Below are positions 23,517-32,429 of a stretch of DNA of 51,177 nucleotides, piece after piece (within the stretch, counting starts at the first letter, position 1; the number at the start of each line of letters is the position of its first letter). Source of the stretch: Candidatus Poribacteria bacterium (GTDB taxonomy: Bacteria > Poribacteria > WGA-4E > WGA-3G). Position numbers and translations under genes: made by a program. The DNA lies in contig JAJEGI010000165.1 of the NCBI GenBank assembly GCA_022819945.1, positions 1-51,177 of the forward strand, written 5' to 3'. The notes beneath the pieces are model-generated. The model had not been told where the DNA came from and did no database searches. It saw only the letters and a program-made list of their open reading frames with translations.

Positions 23517-24509
23517 ATGAGAAAACAGGGGCTTGTACCACTTTTAGTTATTCTGTTTTGCAGTGTATTTAGCATCGCGTGTCGGAAGGCAGATTCCGAA
23601 AACCGAAACACCGAAATAAAAAATGCTGCCGACTTTAGCACCGGCACAGCCCGTCAAGCGAATGTAATCTTTGATGCACAACGGGCGTTTACATTGTTGG
23701 AGAAACAGTGCGAATTCGGCCCGAGACCCCCAGGATCAGCGGCACACCGAAAGACACAGAATTATCTATTTACAGAACTCCAGAAATATGCAAACAGTGT
23801 TGCCCTTCAACCGCATACACACAAAACAGAAACCGGAACCCTGCATTTGAATAATATCTTGGCAGAGTTCGGACCGGGGACCCCACCCGTTACGGGGAAG
23901 GGGCAGAATGGAGAAACAATTTTACTCGCGGCGCATTGGGATACGCGCCCGTTCGCAGACCACGACCCTAAACCCGAAAATCAAAATAAACCGATCCTCG
24001 GTGCCAACGATGGGGCTTCTGGCGTTGCTGTCCTCCTCGAAATTGCCAGAGTCTTCAAAGAGTATCCACCACCACGGCGCGTTGTCATTGTCCTTTTCGA
24101 TGGTGAGGATTACGGCAGATCCACCGACGATATGTTTATCGGTTCCCGATTTTTTGCCCGAAACCTCGGAAAATGGAAACCAGACTACGGAATCCTATTA
24201 GATATGGTCGGCGACAAAGATTTGACGCTACCGATAGAACGCTACTCTTGGAATGCAAATCGCGAGTTTACTGAGGCAATCTGGAATCGAGCGTCAACGC
24301 TCGGTTTAGCACCCTTTCAACAACGCTTGGGTCAGGCTATCATGGATGATCACGTCCCACTCATCAAAGTGGGAATTCCGATGGTTAATATAATCGACTT
24401 CAATTATCCGTATTGGCATACAATTGAAGATACCGTTGACAAATGTAGCCCCAAAAGCCTCGAAATTGTCGCTACACTCGTTATTAGCGTTGTTTACGAC
24501 GGACTGTAA
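23517..24509 (+). CDS. M28-family lipoprotein, glutaminyl-peptide cyclotransferase-like
   Basis: A 330-residue lipoprotein with signal peptide MRKQGLVPLLVILFCSVF and lipobox cysteine in SIAC. The M28 zinc aminopeptidase fold is shown by AAHWDTRPFAD (zinc-binding His and Asp), NDGASGVAVLLE, a FDGEDYG motif with the catalytic acidic residue, and a late zinc-binding His in YPYWHTIEDT. The HWDTRP...FDGEDYG pattern and the DHVPLI segment resemble glutaminyl cyclases, which turn N-terminal glutamine into pyroglutamate. Ordinary aminopeptidase activity remains possible. The ATG directly follows the recR stop codon and mnmG starts 5 bp after its end, an unusual placement for an exported enzyme. Confidence 0.85.
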   Translation: MRKQGLVPLLVILFCSVFSIACRKADSENRNTEIKNAADFSTGTARQANVIFDAQRAFTLLEKQCEFGPRPPGSAAHRKTQNYLFTELQKYANSVALQPHTHKTETGTLHLNNILAEFGPGTPPVTGKGQNGETILLAAHWDTRPFADHDPKPENQNKPILGANDGASGVAVLLEIARVFKEYPPPRRVVIVLFDGEDYGRSTDDMFIGSRFFARNLGKWKPDYGILLDMVGDKDLTLPIERYSWNANREFTEAIWNRASTLGLAPFQQRLGQAIMDDHVPLIKVGIPMVNIIDFNYPYWHTIEDTVDKCSPKSLEIVATLVISVVYDGL

Positions 24510-24513
24510 AACC

Positions 24514-26391
24514 ATGAATACCTATCAAAAACATTATGATGTTATTGTTGTCGGGGCGGGGCACGCTGGTTGTGAAGCGGCACTCGCTGCTGCGCGAATG
24601 GGTGCCGAAACCCTTATCCTTACTATTAATCTTGACACGATCGCCAAGATGTCATGCAACCCTGCTATCGGTGGACTTGCTAAGGGACATCTCGTTAAGG
24701 AAATAGACGCACTCGGCGGCGAGATGGCAAAAAACATTGACAAAACCGGAATTCAATTTCGACGCCTGAACACCAAAAAGGGACCTGCGGTGCGTTCGAG
24801 TCGCGCACAAGCCGATAAAAAGGCGTACCAAGATGAAATGAAACGCGTCTTGGAAGCACAACAAAAACTTGACATCAAACAGGTACTCGTCGAAGAACTC
24901 CTCGTCGAAAATGGAAAGTGCATCGGAATTCTGAGTCAGACGCAAACCGCCTATCTCGGAGATGCCGTAATTCTAACAACGGGGACGTTTCTGAAAGGCA
25001 TCATCCATATCGGTGATGTCTCCTATAGCGCAGGCAGGGCAGGTGAATCTTCCGCTGAGAATCTCTCAGAAAGCTTTTTAAGCCTTGGGTTCGAGATTGG
25101 TAGACTTAAAACCGGCACACCGCCACGCGTCAATGCCCATACAGTTGACTTCAACCAGATGGAAATCCAACCCGGCGATGAAAATCCGCTGCCTTTCTCA
25201 TTTACAACTCAACAAATCACACAGTCCCAACTCCCGTGCTACCTAACTTACACAAATGAAAAGACACACGATGTCATTCGCGAAAACCTTCACCGTTCAG
25301 CAATGTACAGTGGTCGTATCGTCGGCATTGGCCCCCGTTACTGTCCATCAATAGAGGATAAGGTCGTCCGCTTTTCAGAAAAAACAGAACATCAAGTCTT
25401 CGTAGAACCAGAGGGACGAGACACCGATGAAATTTATCTCAACGGTATCTCCGCGAGCCTGCCTGAAGATGTACAAGTAGAGATGGTGCATAGCATCAAG
25501 GGGTTAGAAAACGCTGAGATTATGCGTTTCGGATATGCCGTAGAGTACGATTTCGCGCCAGCGACGCAATTACAACCATCGCTTGAAACAAAACAAGTAC
25601 CCGGACTCTATTTCGCAGGACAACTCAACGGCACCACAGGGTACGAAGAAGCCGCTGCACAAGGGCTTATCGCCGGCATTAACGCCGCTTTAAAGGTTAA
25701 AGGCGAACAACCCCTCGTTTTGGATCGGGCACAGGCATACATAGGCGTACTTATCGACGATCTGGTTACCTTGGACATCCGGGAGCCTTACCGTATGTTC
25801 ACATCACGTGCTGAATACAGGTTAGCCTTACGAGAGGACAACGCTGATTTAAGACTTACCGAAATTGGTAGGCAAATCGGGTTAGTTGATGATGACAGAT
25901 ACCACCAGTTCAAAAAGAAAGCAACAGACATCCAAACAGAATTGAAACGGCTACAGCAGGCACTGCTTAAGCCGACCCCAGCAACTGTGAGTAATTTGGC
26001 GAATATCCTTAAAACAGGTGAGTTAAAGCAACCCACATCCTTGGCTGACCTCTTGAAACGTCCAGAACTCTCTTATGAACACATAACACAAATCGCACCG
26101 CCTGCTGAGATGCTGCCGTCAGCCGTGACCGAACAGGTAGAAATCCAGATTAAATACGACGGATACATCCAACGGCAACAACGACAGATTCACCAATTTA
26201 AGAAATTGGAAAATTTTCAAATTCCAGATACTTTTGACTATACCAACGTTCAAGGACTAAAGACAGAGGCACAAGAAAAACTCGCAAAGATTCGTCCCGC
26301 CTCTATTGGGCAAGCATCGCGGCTGCCGGGTGTTTCGCCAGCCGATATTTCGATCCTGATGGTTATGCTCCATCAACAAAAAGCACGGTAA
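24514..26391 (+). CDS. mnmG: tRNA uridine-5-carboxymethylaminomethyl synthesis enzyme MnmG (GidA)
   Basis: MnmG, with MnmE, adds the carboxymethylaminomethyl group to U34 of certain tRNAs using FAD and methylenetetrahydrofolate. The 625-residue protein starts with YDVIVVGAGHAGCEAALAAA, the FAD dinucleotide fold (GAGHAG at 14-19). GidA signatures include SCNPAIGGLAKGHLVKEIDA, the GRLKTGTPPR motif and the second FAD motif PGLYFAGQLNGTTGYEEAA. The helical MnmE-interacting C-terminus is present (RPASIGQASRLPGVSPADIS). The start at 24514 is set by homology; an upstream frame overlaps the previous gene. The gene is followed 1 bp later by rsmG, a widespread pairing. Confidence 0.96.
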   Translation: MNTYQKHYDVIVVGAGHAGCEAALAAARMGAETLILTINLDTIAKMSCNPAIGGLAKGHLVKEIDALGGEMAKNIDKTGIQFRRLNTKKGPAVRSSRAQADKKAYQDEMKRVLEAQQKLDIKQVLVEELLVENGKCIGILSQTQTAYLGDAVILTTGTFLKGIIHIGDVSYSAGRAGESSAENLSESFLSLGFEIGRLKTGTPPRVNAHTVDFNQMEIQPGDENPLPFSFTTQQITQSQLPCYLTYTNEKTHDVIRENLHRSAMYSGRIVGIGPRYCPSIEDKVVRFSEKTEHQVFVEPEGRDTDEIYLNGISASLPEDVQVEMVHSIKGLENAEIMRFGYAVEYDFAPATQLQPSLETKQVPGLYFAGQLNGTTGYEEAAAQGLIAGINAALKVKGEQPLVLDRAQAYIGVLIDDLVTLDIREPYRMFTSRAEYRLALREDNADLRLTEIGRQIGLVDDDRYHQFKKKATDIQTELKRLQQALLKPTPATVSNLANILKTGELKQPTSLADLLKRPELSYEHITQIAPPAEMLPSAVTEQVEIQIKYDGYIQRQQRQIHQFKKLENFQIPDTFDYTNVQGLKTEAQEKLAKIRPASIGQASRLPGVSPADISILMVMLHQQKAR

Positions 26392-26392
26392 T

Positions 26393-27070
26393 TTGGCACA
26401 GTACATGCACGCTTTAAAAGAGACGTTTGAACAGTATGGATTTCCTTTAACGACGCATCAGGTCGCACAGTTTGACCGATATCGCACCGAACTGCTTCGG
26501 TGGAATAAACACATCAATCTGACCGCAATTACAGATGAGGATGAGATTGTTCATAAACATTTTCTCGATTCGTTGAGCGTTTTAGAACATATTACACTTA
26601 AAAGTGGTGATGCTGTGATTGATATCGGAACAGGTGCCGGATTCCCGGGAATTGTCCTGAAAATTTACGTGCCAGATATTCGGCTAACGCTTGTTGAAGC
26701 ATCCAAAAAAAAAGGAAGTTTCCTAAAATTTCTGATCCTACAACTGAATCTTCATCAAAAAGTAAACACTGAAATCCTGACTGAACGTGCGGAAGTTTGT
26801 GCAAGGGACCCCGATCGCATTGGTGTTTATGATTGGGTTTTCACCCGTTACGTCGCAACTATTCAGGACTCCGCGGCGTACTGCCTACCGTTCCTAAAAT
26901 CAACGGGAAAATGGGTGGCTTACAAGTCTCGTGAAGAGATAATAAAAAGTGAAATTGACAACAGCACCACACACCTTAGCGCGCTCGGTGGATGTGTTGA
27001 AACTGTCTTTACCAATTCAAAACTCAACCGAGGTTATGTTGTGATGCACCGTGTTAAGGCAAGCGAATAA
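26393..27070 (+). CDS. rsmG: 16S rRNA (guanine-527-N7)-methyltransferase RsmG (GidB)
   Basis: RsmG methylates G527 of 16S rRNA using S-adenosylmethionine. The 225-residue protein has the family start pattern (FDRYRTELLRWNKHINLTAI) and the KHFLDSL motif. The SAM-binding loop is DIGTGAGFPG at 77-86, followed by VEASKKKGSFL. The TRYVAT segment corresponds to the family's SRA(V/F)A motif, with Thr-Arg-Tyr a slight variation. The start is a TTG at 26393, next to the mnmG stop; an ATG four codons later (26405) is equally possible since neither has a clear ribosome-binding site. It forms a tight operon with mnmG and the STAS gene. Confidence 0.94.
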   Translation: MAQYMHALKETFEQYGFPLTTHQVAQFDRYRTELLRWNKHINLTAITDEDEIVHKHFLDSLSVLEHITLKSGDAVIDIGTGAGFPGIVLKIYVPDIRLTLVEASKKKGSFLKFLILQLNLHQKVNTEILTERAEVCARDPDRIGVYDWVFTRYVATIQDSAAYCLPFLKSTGKWVAYKSREEIIKSEIDNSTTHLSALGGCVETVFTNSKLNRGYVVMHRVKASE

Positions 27071-27083
27071 AAGGATAAATCCT

Positions 27084-27422
27084 ATGAATTTTGAGACAAC
27101 AATCGAGACGGGCAATATCTCCACCCTTCATGTAGAAGGTAAAATTCTTGGAAATGCTACCGATGCTTTTCGCAAGGAAATGGAACTGCAACTTCAAACA
27201 GGGCGCGACAAATTAGTCGTTGACCTAACGAGCGTTCCCTTAATCGACAGTAGCGCATTGGGAGCAATTGTGACTACCTTAAAATGCTGTCAGCAATCAG
27301 GTGGAAAACTGGTCCTGCTCAACCCACAGAAAGCAGTTCAAGAAGTTTTGGAGGTAACGCAGCTCGCAACCGTTATCGAAATTTATGATACGGAGGAGGC
27401 CGCGCGCGCCGCTTTCATGTAA
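27084..27422 (+). CDS. STAS-domain anti-sigma factor antagonist (SpoIIAA/RsbV-like), first copy
   Basis: A 112-residue single STAS domain. The fold is visible in STLHVEGKILGNATDAFRKE, then LVVDLTSVPLIDSSALGAIV with the phosphorylatable serine in DSS (56-57). The C-terminal strand-helix part is GKLVLLNPQKAVQEVLEVTQ. Unphosphorylated STAS antagonists bind an RsbW-type kinase and free its other partner; phosphorylation by that kinase and dephosphorylation by a PP2C phosphatase form the switch. Both enzyme types are encoded downstream. It starts 14 bp after rsmG, with AAAAGGAT upstream, so its basal expression may depend on the housekeeping operon. Confidence 0.92.
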   Translation: MNFETTIETGNISTLHVEGKILGNATDAFRKEMELQLQTGRDKLVVDLTSVPLIDSSALGAIVTTLKCCQQSGGKLVLLNPQKAVQEVLEVTQLATVIEIYDTEEAARAAFM

Positions 27423-27438
27423 CACCAGAAACCGGGCA

Positions 27439-27483
27439 AATCAGGTACACGTCTGGCAGCGTCCAGCGTGAAGATGCCTGATT
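27439..27483 (+). promoter_or_regulatory. Intergenic hairpin before the sensor kinase gene
   Basis: Nested inverted repeats AATCAGG...CCTGATT, CACG...CGTG and CTGG...CCAG form one long imperfect hairpin 17 bp after the STAS stop and 40 bp before the kinase start. The short T-run after it is weak (TTTT), so it may be an attenuator or processing site rather than a full terminator. Confidence 0.45.
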
Positions 27484-27522
27484 TTAAAGAGAAAGCGCGC
27501 CGATACGCATCTCCCGCAGAAC

Positions 27523-29919
27523 ATGAAAGACAAAAATCGTACACACCGTTTTCGGTTTAAGGTTGGGCTACGCGGTCAACAGGTGGTGCTTTTTCTGTTA
27601 GTCGCACTCATGCCCTTGTTCGCCATTTCACTCGCGATCAAAGTGGTGGGGGAAAACGCTTTAAAAGGAACTGTCGGCGAAAACCATGTGCTTCTGGCGC
27701 AAGAAAAACTCGCACGCGTCGATAATGCTATTTCCGAAAAAATTGAAAAGATCCAAGCCGAACTCCCAAATATCCACGCAGCTGTCGTGTATTCCAACAC
27801 TGCTAACGGGTCGGAAGCCGTATTTTTTGATGTTTGGGCGCAGCTTGTAGATAGTATCCGTCTACTTGAGACATACGCAGGAGACAAAACTGAGGTAACT
27901 ATTACCAATGCATCCGGATACGTGCTCCGTTCATACAACCCGCAACTTGAGTACTCTACCGCAAGAGGCGCACCTCACCGGGTGAACAATACAACCTGGT
28001 GGCAGAAAGCCTATAACAACGGCATAGGTTACCCGTTTGCTGAGAATATCCGTTATGACAAAAAACGAAAAGTCCATCTATTACCAATCGCACTTCCAAT
28101 ACGTGCGACATCCGAAGCCACGGCAGCAAATGCTGAAAATAATACGGTCGGTGTGTTGAGGACTGCGCTGGTCCTCCCTGAACTCACAAGTATTGTCGAG
28201 TCGAGCCTCGATTTGGAGGAAACACACACCATTTTAACGGATCAATCCGGTAAAATTATTGCCGCCTCATCGGAAAGTGGGTATCAAGTAGATACCTACA
28301 TACAGATGAACAACGCAGCTGAGGAAGCAATTATTGAGGCAAAAAAAGGGGACCAAGGCAAATACTACGATTATGAAGCAGAGGGCGAAACCGATAGTTT
28401 CGACGAACCACGTGTGTACGGTTGGGCGCGGACGCAACGCGCGTCCGCAGAACCCTGGAAAGTTCAGCAAAACTTCAGCAATTGGATCATATTTATCTCA
28501 CGTCCCACTGCTTCGGCGTATGTTGGGGTCGTAAAATTAAACAACTATATTTTTTATGTTACCATTGTGTCAAGTTGTATCGTTGTATTTATTGCATGGT
28601 GGGCAGCACAACGGATCGCAACACCTATATTGAAAGTGGCACAAGCCGCACGTAGTATTGGGCAAGGTGAATTTGATAGTGAAATTGTCGTTGACAGCGA
28701 TGACGAAGTTGGGACGCTCGCTGAAGAATTCAACGAGATGCGCCGAAACCTGAAAACCGCAGTTGACAAACTCACGCGAGAGGAGAGAAAACTTACTGCC
28801 ATCGTAGATAATCTCGGCGAAGGATTGATTGTTGTTGAACCCACAGGGCATGTACTATACGTCAATCCTGTAGCTGAAAAACTCCTTAACCTCGGAGAAA
28901 CCGATGGCTACGAAAACTATATCACAATTGACACAGATACCGGCGCAATCCGTTGGACAAAGGCGTTAGCATCAAACGATGATGCCCCAATACAAGAAAC
29001 CAAAACGGTTGATATGAAAATCTTGTCTTCCTCGCAGCGTGAAATGGCACAGCATCAAACGATGATTGTGGACGTGCATAGCAATGGACATCAACTCAAT
29101 GGCAATGGTGCTAAGATCCTCCGAATTATAGCAAGCCAGTTTCCTGATGAAAGCAACAACATCGCCGGTACTGTTTATGTTTTTGATGACATCACGAATG
29201 AACACGAAATAGAGCAAATGAAATCGGAGTTTGTGTCGCTTGTGTCGCATGAATTGCGGACACCTCTCACCTCCATTATGGGCTTTATTTCTTTGATACT
29301 TGACGGGAAAACCGGCGAAATTAATCAGAAACAGCACGAAAGCTTGAGCCGGGCACACCGTCAATCAAAGCGACTTGCTGTCCTTATTAACGACCTGCTT
29401 GATATCTCCCGAATTGAAGCCGGACGTATTGAGATGAAGCAGGAACAAGTACAAATAGATTGGATCGCAAAACGGCGAATCGAAGAACTCCGTCCACAAG
29501 CAGATGAGAAATCTATCTCTCTACGCTTGGAGATGCCACCGAATTTACCGTTGATGATTGCAGATGCCGATCGGATTGGACAAATTTTTATCAACCTTAT
29601 CGGAAACGCTATTAAATTTACCCCCGATCACGGAAAAGTGACCGTCAGAATATCAAAATCTTCCCAGAACGGGAGTGAACACGACGGGATCCACGTTGAA
29701 GTCATCGACACAGGACCAGGTATCCCCGCTGAAGAGAGGGAAAAGGTTTTCGATAAATTCAGACAACTCGGAAGTGTACAGACTCGGCAACAAGGTGGGA
29801 GCGGCTTAGGGCTCTCAATCGCCTCAGGAATTGTCGAAGCACACGGCGGAAAATTATGGGTCGATGCCGGAGATAATGGACAAGGGTGCAACTTCCAGTT
29901 TTTTATTCCGTTTTTTTAA
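27523..29919 (+). CDS. Membrane sensor histidine kinase (Cache-like, HAMP, PAS, HisKA, HATPase)
   Basis: A 798-residue hybrid-free kinase. TM1 at about 20-42 and TM2 at about 347-368 enclose a 300-residue periplasmic sensor of double-Cache type (TEVTITNASGYVLRSYN, TTWWQKAYNNG, TILTDQSGKIIAASSE). HAMP follows (ARSIGQGEFDSEIVVDSDDE), then PAS (ERKLTAIVDNLGEGLIVVEP). HisKA carries the phosphoacceptor His576 in VSHELRTPLTS. The ATPase domain has NLIGNAIKFTP, DTGPGIP and GGSGLGLSI. The next gene encodes a response regulator-phosphatase, its likely phosphotransfer partner. Cache domains usually bind small metabolites; the ligand is unknown. Confidence 0.92.
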   Translation: MKDKNRTHRFRFKVGLRGQQVVLFLLVALMPLFAISLAIKVVGENALKGTVGENHVLLAQEKLARVDNAISEKIEKIQAELPNIHAAVVYSNTANGSEAVFFDVWAQLVDSIRLLETYAGDKTEVTITNASGYVLRSYNPQLEYSTARGAPHRVNNTTWWQKAYNNGIGYPFAENIRYDKKRKVHLLPIALPIRATSEATAANAENNTVGVLRTALVLPELTSIVESSLDLEETHTILTDQSGKIIAASSESGYQVDTYIQMNNAAEEAIIEAKKGDQGKYYDYEAEGETDSFDEPRVYGWARTQRASAEPWKVQQNFSNWIIFISRPTASAYVGVVKLNNYIFYVTIVSSCIVVFIAWWAAQRIATPILKVAQAARSIGQGEFDSEIVVDSDDEVGTLAEEFNEMRRNLKTAVDKLTREERKLTAIVDNLGEGLIVVEPTGHVLYVNPVAEKLLNLGETDGYENYITIDTDTGAIRWTKALASNDDAPIQETKTVDMKILSSSQREMAQHQTMIVDVHSNGHQLNGNGAKILRIIASQFPDESNNIAGTVYVFDDITNEHEIEQMKSEFVSLVSHELRTPLTSIMGFISLILDGKTGEINQKQHESLSRAHRQSKRLAVLINDLLDISRIEAGRIEMKQEQVQIDWIAKRRIEELRPQADEKSISLRLEMPPNLPLMIADADRIGQIFINLIGNAIKFTPDHGKVTVRISKSSQNGSEHDGIHVEVIDTGPGIPAEEREKVFDKFRQLGSVQTRQQGGSGLGLSIASGIVEAHGGKLWVDAGDNGQGCNFQFFIPFF

Positions 29920-29925
29920 AGTGTC

Positions 29926-29939
29926 TTGCGGTTCGGTGA
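29926..29939 (-). repeat. Inverted copy of the CCGAACCGCAAG repeat core
   Basis: CTTGCGGTTCGGT is the reverse complement of the core of the repeat found before the genes at 36255, 37050 and 38388. Here it lies just after the kinase stop codon in the opposite orientation. Confidence 0.45.
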
Positions 29940-30038
29940 AGTGAGGCGGTGTTTTAGAATCCCATTCCGTAGATCCTGCATCGCAGTGAGAACCATTACA
30001 TTACGGGCTGTGGTCGACCACTCTTTTTTATCGGAAAC

Positions 30039-30114
30039 CCGATTTTTTGACCAACAACTCGACTCCGAACCTAACAGAGAAGGCACGAGTTGTTGATCAA
30101 AACGGAAAAATCGG
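30039..30114. repeat. Long inverted repeat upstream of the response regulator
   Basis: Arms of about 23-29 nt (CCGATTTTTTGACCAACAACTC onset at 30039, here given only in part as CAACAACTCG, with CGAGTTGTTG at 30086-30095 and AAAAATCGG at the end) pair almost perfectly around a loop of 24 nt. It ends 33 bp before the next start codon. It could be a strong mRNA hairpin that uncouples expression of the kinase and the regulator, or a small mobile repeat. Confidence 0.55.
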
Positions 30115-30147
30115 AGCAGAAACACAATATCTAAAAAATCTAAAAAT

Positions 30148-31392
30148 ATGGCTGAAACGATCTTAGTCGTCGATGACGACCTTGATATACTTGAACTCCT
30201 AAAGATGAACCTTGAACCAGAAGGCTACAATGTACGCACCGCAAGTGATGGCGAGAGCGCAGTACAAAGTGCCTGCACAGATCCACCAGATCTGATCCTT
30301 CTGGATGTGATGATGCCACATAAAAACGGTTTCCAAGTCATAGAAGAACTAAAAGATATAGAGGAGACAAAAAACGTTCCAGTCATTCTCGTTACGGCGC
30401 GCGGGCAGACGGAGGATAAAGTCCGAGGTTTGGATACCGGGGCTGACGACTACATCACAAAACCCTTTGATTTACGCGAGGTAACCGCACGCGTTGAAGC
30501 CGTCCTCGGCAGAACTCGACCCATAAAATACATTAACCCACTGATGCGGGCAATGGGCGAAGGGTTCAGCGAAAAGGGATTGGAACAACTCGCAGGGCAT
30601 CTTCAAGCCGCCGCTGCAATCCAGAAAAAATTGTTACCAGAACAAGCACCTAATATTGATGGGTTTAACATCGCAACCCTCTTACAAAGTTCTACATCCG
30701 TCTCTGGAGACTTCTACGATTTCATTCCCTTGAGTGAAACACAGATCGGGATCGTCCTCGGTGATGTAAAGGGAAGTGGTATTCCTGCCGCACTGTTGAT
30801 GGTGATGATTCGGACAGCACTCCGCCTACTCTGTCATGAGGAAGAAGCACCGGCTTTGATCCTTAAACGCATTAATGACTTAGTTGTCCGAGACACCGAA
30901 GCAGACCTCTTCGCAACAATGATCTACGGTATATTAGATACAACCTCTTCAACCTTTACATATTCAAACGGTGGACACTGCTACCCATTTCACTGGACTC
31001 AGAACCGTGATATAACCGTCTTAAAAACCGGAGGCATGTTGATAGGGGCATTTGAGGAAGCAACATTCACAACCGGCACCTGCCACCTCGCCCCAGGCGA
31101 TATCCTCGCTTTCTATACGGATGGTATTACTGAAACAGGAACTGGAGATAGCACAACTTCCGAAGGCAGTCAAAGCACATCCACAAGTGTAAAATCGGAT
31201 GATGAGCACGAAGACGCAATACTGACCGATATGTTCTACGGCGGGAATAGGCTTGCTGCTTGTCTCTCCAAAAACGCTTCACTCTCAGCAGCAGCGTTAT
31301 GTGAAGCAGTCGTTGAAGACTTAGCACGCTTCAGTGGAAGCACCCAAACCCATGATGACAGGGCTTTAATTGTTATAAAACGGGACATATAA
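30148..31392 (+). CDS. Response regulator with PP2C/SpoIIE-type phosphatase output (RsbU-like)
   Basis: A 414-residue protein. The receiver domain (1-120) has the acidic pocket DDD at 9-11, phosphoacceptor Asp53 in LLDVMMP, Thr in VTARG and Lys in TKPFD. A helical linker (GHLQAAAAIQKKLLPEQAP) leads to a PP2C-like SpoIIE phosphatase domain: SGDFYDF and VLGDVKGSGIPAALLM with the metal-binding aspartates, TMIYGILD, and FYTDGITE near the end. Such proteins dephosphorylate STAS antagonists when their receiver is activated. The likely kinase is the upstream gene product and the likely substrates are the two STAS proteins of this cluster. It has no DNA-binding domain. Confidence 0.93.
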   Translation: MAETILVVDDDLDILELLKMNLEPEGYNVRTASDGESAVQSACTDPPDLILLDVMMPHKNGFQVIEELKDIEETKNVPVILVTARGQTEDKVRGLDTGADDYITKPFDLREVTARVEAVLGRTRPIKYINPLMRAMGEGFSEKGLEQLAGHLQAAAAIQKKLLPEQAPNIDGFNIATLLQSSTSVSGDFYDFIPLSETQIGIVLGDVKGSGIPAALLMVMIRTALRLLCHEEEAPALILKRINDLVVRDTEADLFATMIYGILDTTSSTFTYSNGGHCYPFHWTQNRDITVLKTGGMLIGAFEEATFTTGTCHLAPGDILAFYTDGITETGTGDSTTSEGSQSTSTSVKSDDEHEDAILTDMFYGGNRLAACLSKNASLSAAALCEAVVEDLARFSGSTQTHDDRALIVIKRDI

Positions 31393-31399
31393 AACAGGA

Positions 31400-31426
31400 C
31401 GGACATGCCGTGTAGGCACTTGTCCG
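31400..31426 (+). promoter_or_regulatory. Intergenic hairpin after the phosphatase gene
   Basis: CGGACA-t-GCC-GTGTA-GGC-act-TGTCCG forms a hairpin starting 8 bp after the stop codon. No T-run follows, so it is not a classic terminator. It lies about 90 bp before the GTG start of the RsbW-like gene. Confidence 0.4.
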
Positions 31427-31514
31427 CACAACAAAATAACGAAAGACGGGACGCTTCCCAACCCCGTCGACACCCTTGGAAAACATCCAAGTACACAGAG
31501 AAGGAGCTTCAAAC

Positions 31515-32222
31515 GTGGGCGAGAGAACTGAACAGGCTATTACGCTTTCTCTCCCAAGTTCAATGCAACATGTTTACCTACTCACGGCTGTCGTCACCGA
31601 AATTCTAAAAGAAACGAATTTCGATGAAGACACTCAAGAGCGGATTAACCTTGCTGCCATTGAAGCGGGTACAAACGCGATTAGAAACGGCAACAGAGAG
31701 AATCCGGGCGAACAGATAACTTTTCAGTTAATCTTTACTGAAAACGAACTTACCGTTAACACGCTCGAGGAAAGCGAAGCACTCAAACATAAAGAAACCG
31801 AAACCGCACAGGTTATTATGCTTTCTCTTCCAAGCTCAATGCAACATGTTTACCTGCTCGACGTTGTCGTCACCGAGATTTTGAAAGAGACCGATTTCAC
31901 CGAGGAAACCCAAGAGCAGATTAACCTTGCTGCCATTGAAGCAGGGACGAATGCAATCAAACATGGAAATAAAGAGGATCCACGCAAAAGAGCAACAATC
32001 CAGTTTATCCTTGATGAAGATAAATTAACTATCGTTACTGAGGATGAAGGCGACGGATTCACGCGTCAAGAAGTGGCTGACCCGCTTGATCCGGAGAACT
32101 TGCTCAAAAGCAGTGGTAGAGGCTTGTTTCTTATGGAAGCTTGTATGGATTCCGTAACCTATGAAGCCAATGGCACTATTATCAAAATGGTTAAATACAA
32201 GGTAGAACTGGAAGCGCAATGA
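31515..32222 (+). CDS. Internally duplicated RsbW-like anti-sigma/serine kinase
   Basis: A 235-residue protein made of two tandem GHKL-ATPase modules. Each has LSLPSSMQHVYLL, VVTEILKET and the N-box INLAAIEAGTNAI. Only the second module (about 100-235) has the N-box histidine (KHGN), the G1-like box DEGDGF and the G2-like box SGRGLFLM needed to bind ATP. The first (about 8-95) has RNGN instead and stops before the G boxes, so it is a degenerate half, perhaps for dimerisation or STAS binding. RsbW-type kinases phosphorylate STAS antagonists and sequester a sigma factor or other target. The GTG at 31515 is chosen because AAGGAG lies 8 nt upstream; a TTG 13 codons earlier lacks one. Confidence 0.85.
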   Translation: MGERTEQAITLSLPSSMQHVYLLTAVVTEILKETNFDEDTQERINLAAIEAGTNAIRNGNRENPGEQITFQLIFTENELTVNTLEESEALKHKETETAQVIMLSLPSSMQHVYLLDVVVTEILKETDFTEETQEQINLAAIEAGTNAIKHGNKEDPRKRATIQFILDEDKLTIVTEDEGDGFTRQEVADPLDPENLLKSSGRGLFLMEACMDSVTYEANGTIIKMVKYKVELEAQ

Positions 32223-32361
32223 TATTTACTTCAGATTTTCATAGATTTAATACGCCTAAGCGTACCAGTAAGATGTCTTAAAACCTATCTTATTTAATAC
32301 ATCCAAGCCTGCCCGTCTATAGGATGAAGCGTATAAAGTATTGAACTTCATCAACGCCGAT

Positions 32362-32390
32362 GGACACCGCTGCGTAGGCAGTCAGCGTCC
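32362..32390 (+). promoter_or_regulatory. Hairpin before the second STAS gene
   Basis: GGAC-acc-GCTG pairs with CAGC-GTCC around CGTAGGCAGT. It lies 40 bp before the start codon in a 207-bp gap that otherwise holds no gene. It is the fourth intergenic hairpin in this gene cluster. Confidence 0.35.
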
Positions 32391-32429
32391 CTTTAGGTGT
32401 GGGCTATTTTATATTTCTAAGGAATCACT

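Noticed and set aside
32223..32429. Gap before the second STAS gene as a riboswitch
   Set aside because: Only one modest hairpin is visible and none of the conserved cores of known riboswitch classes could be found.
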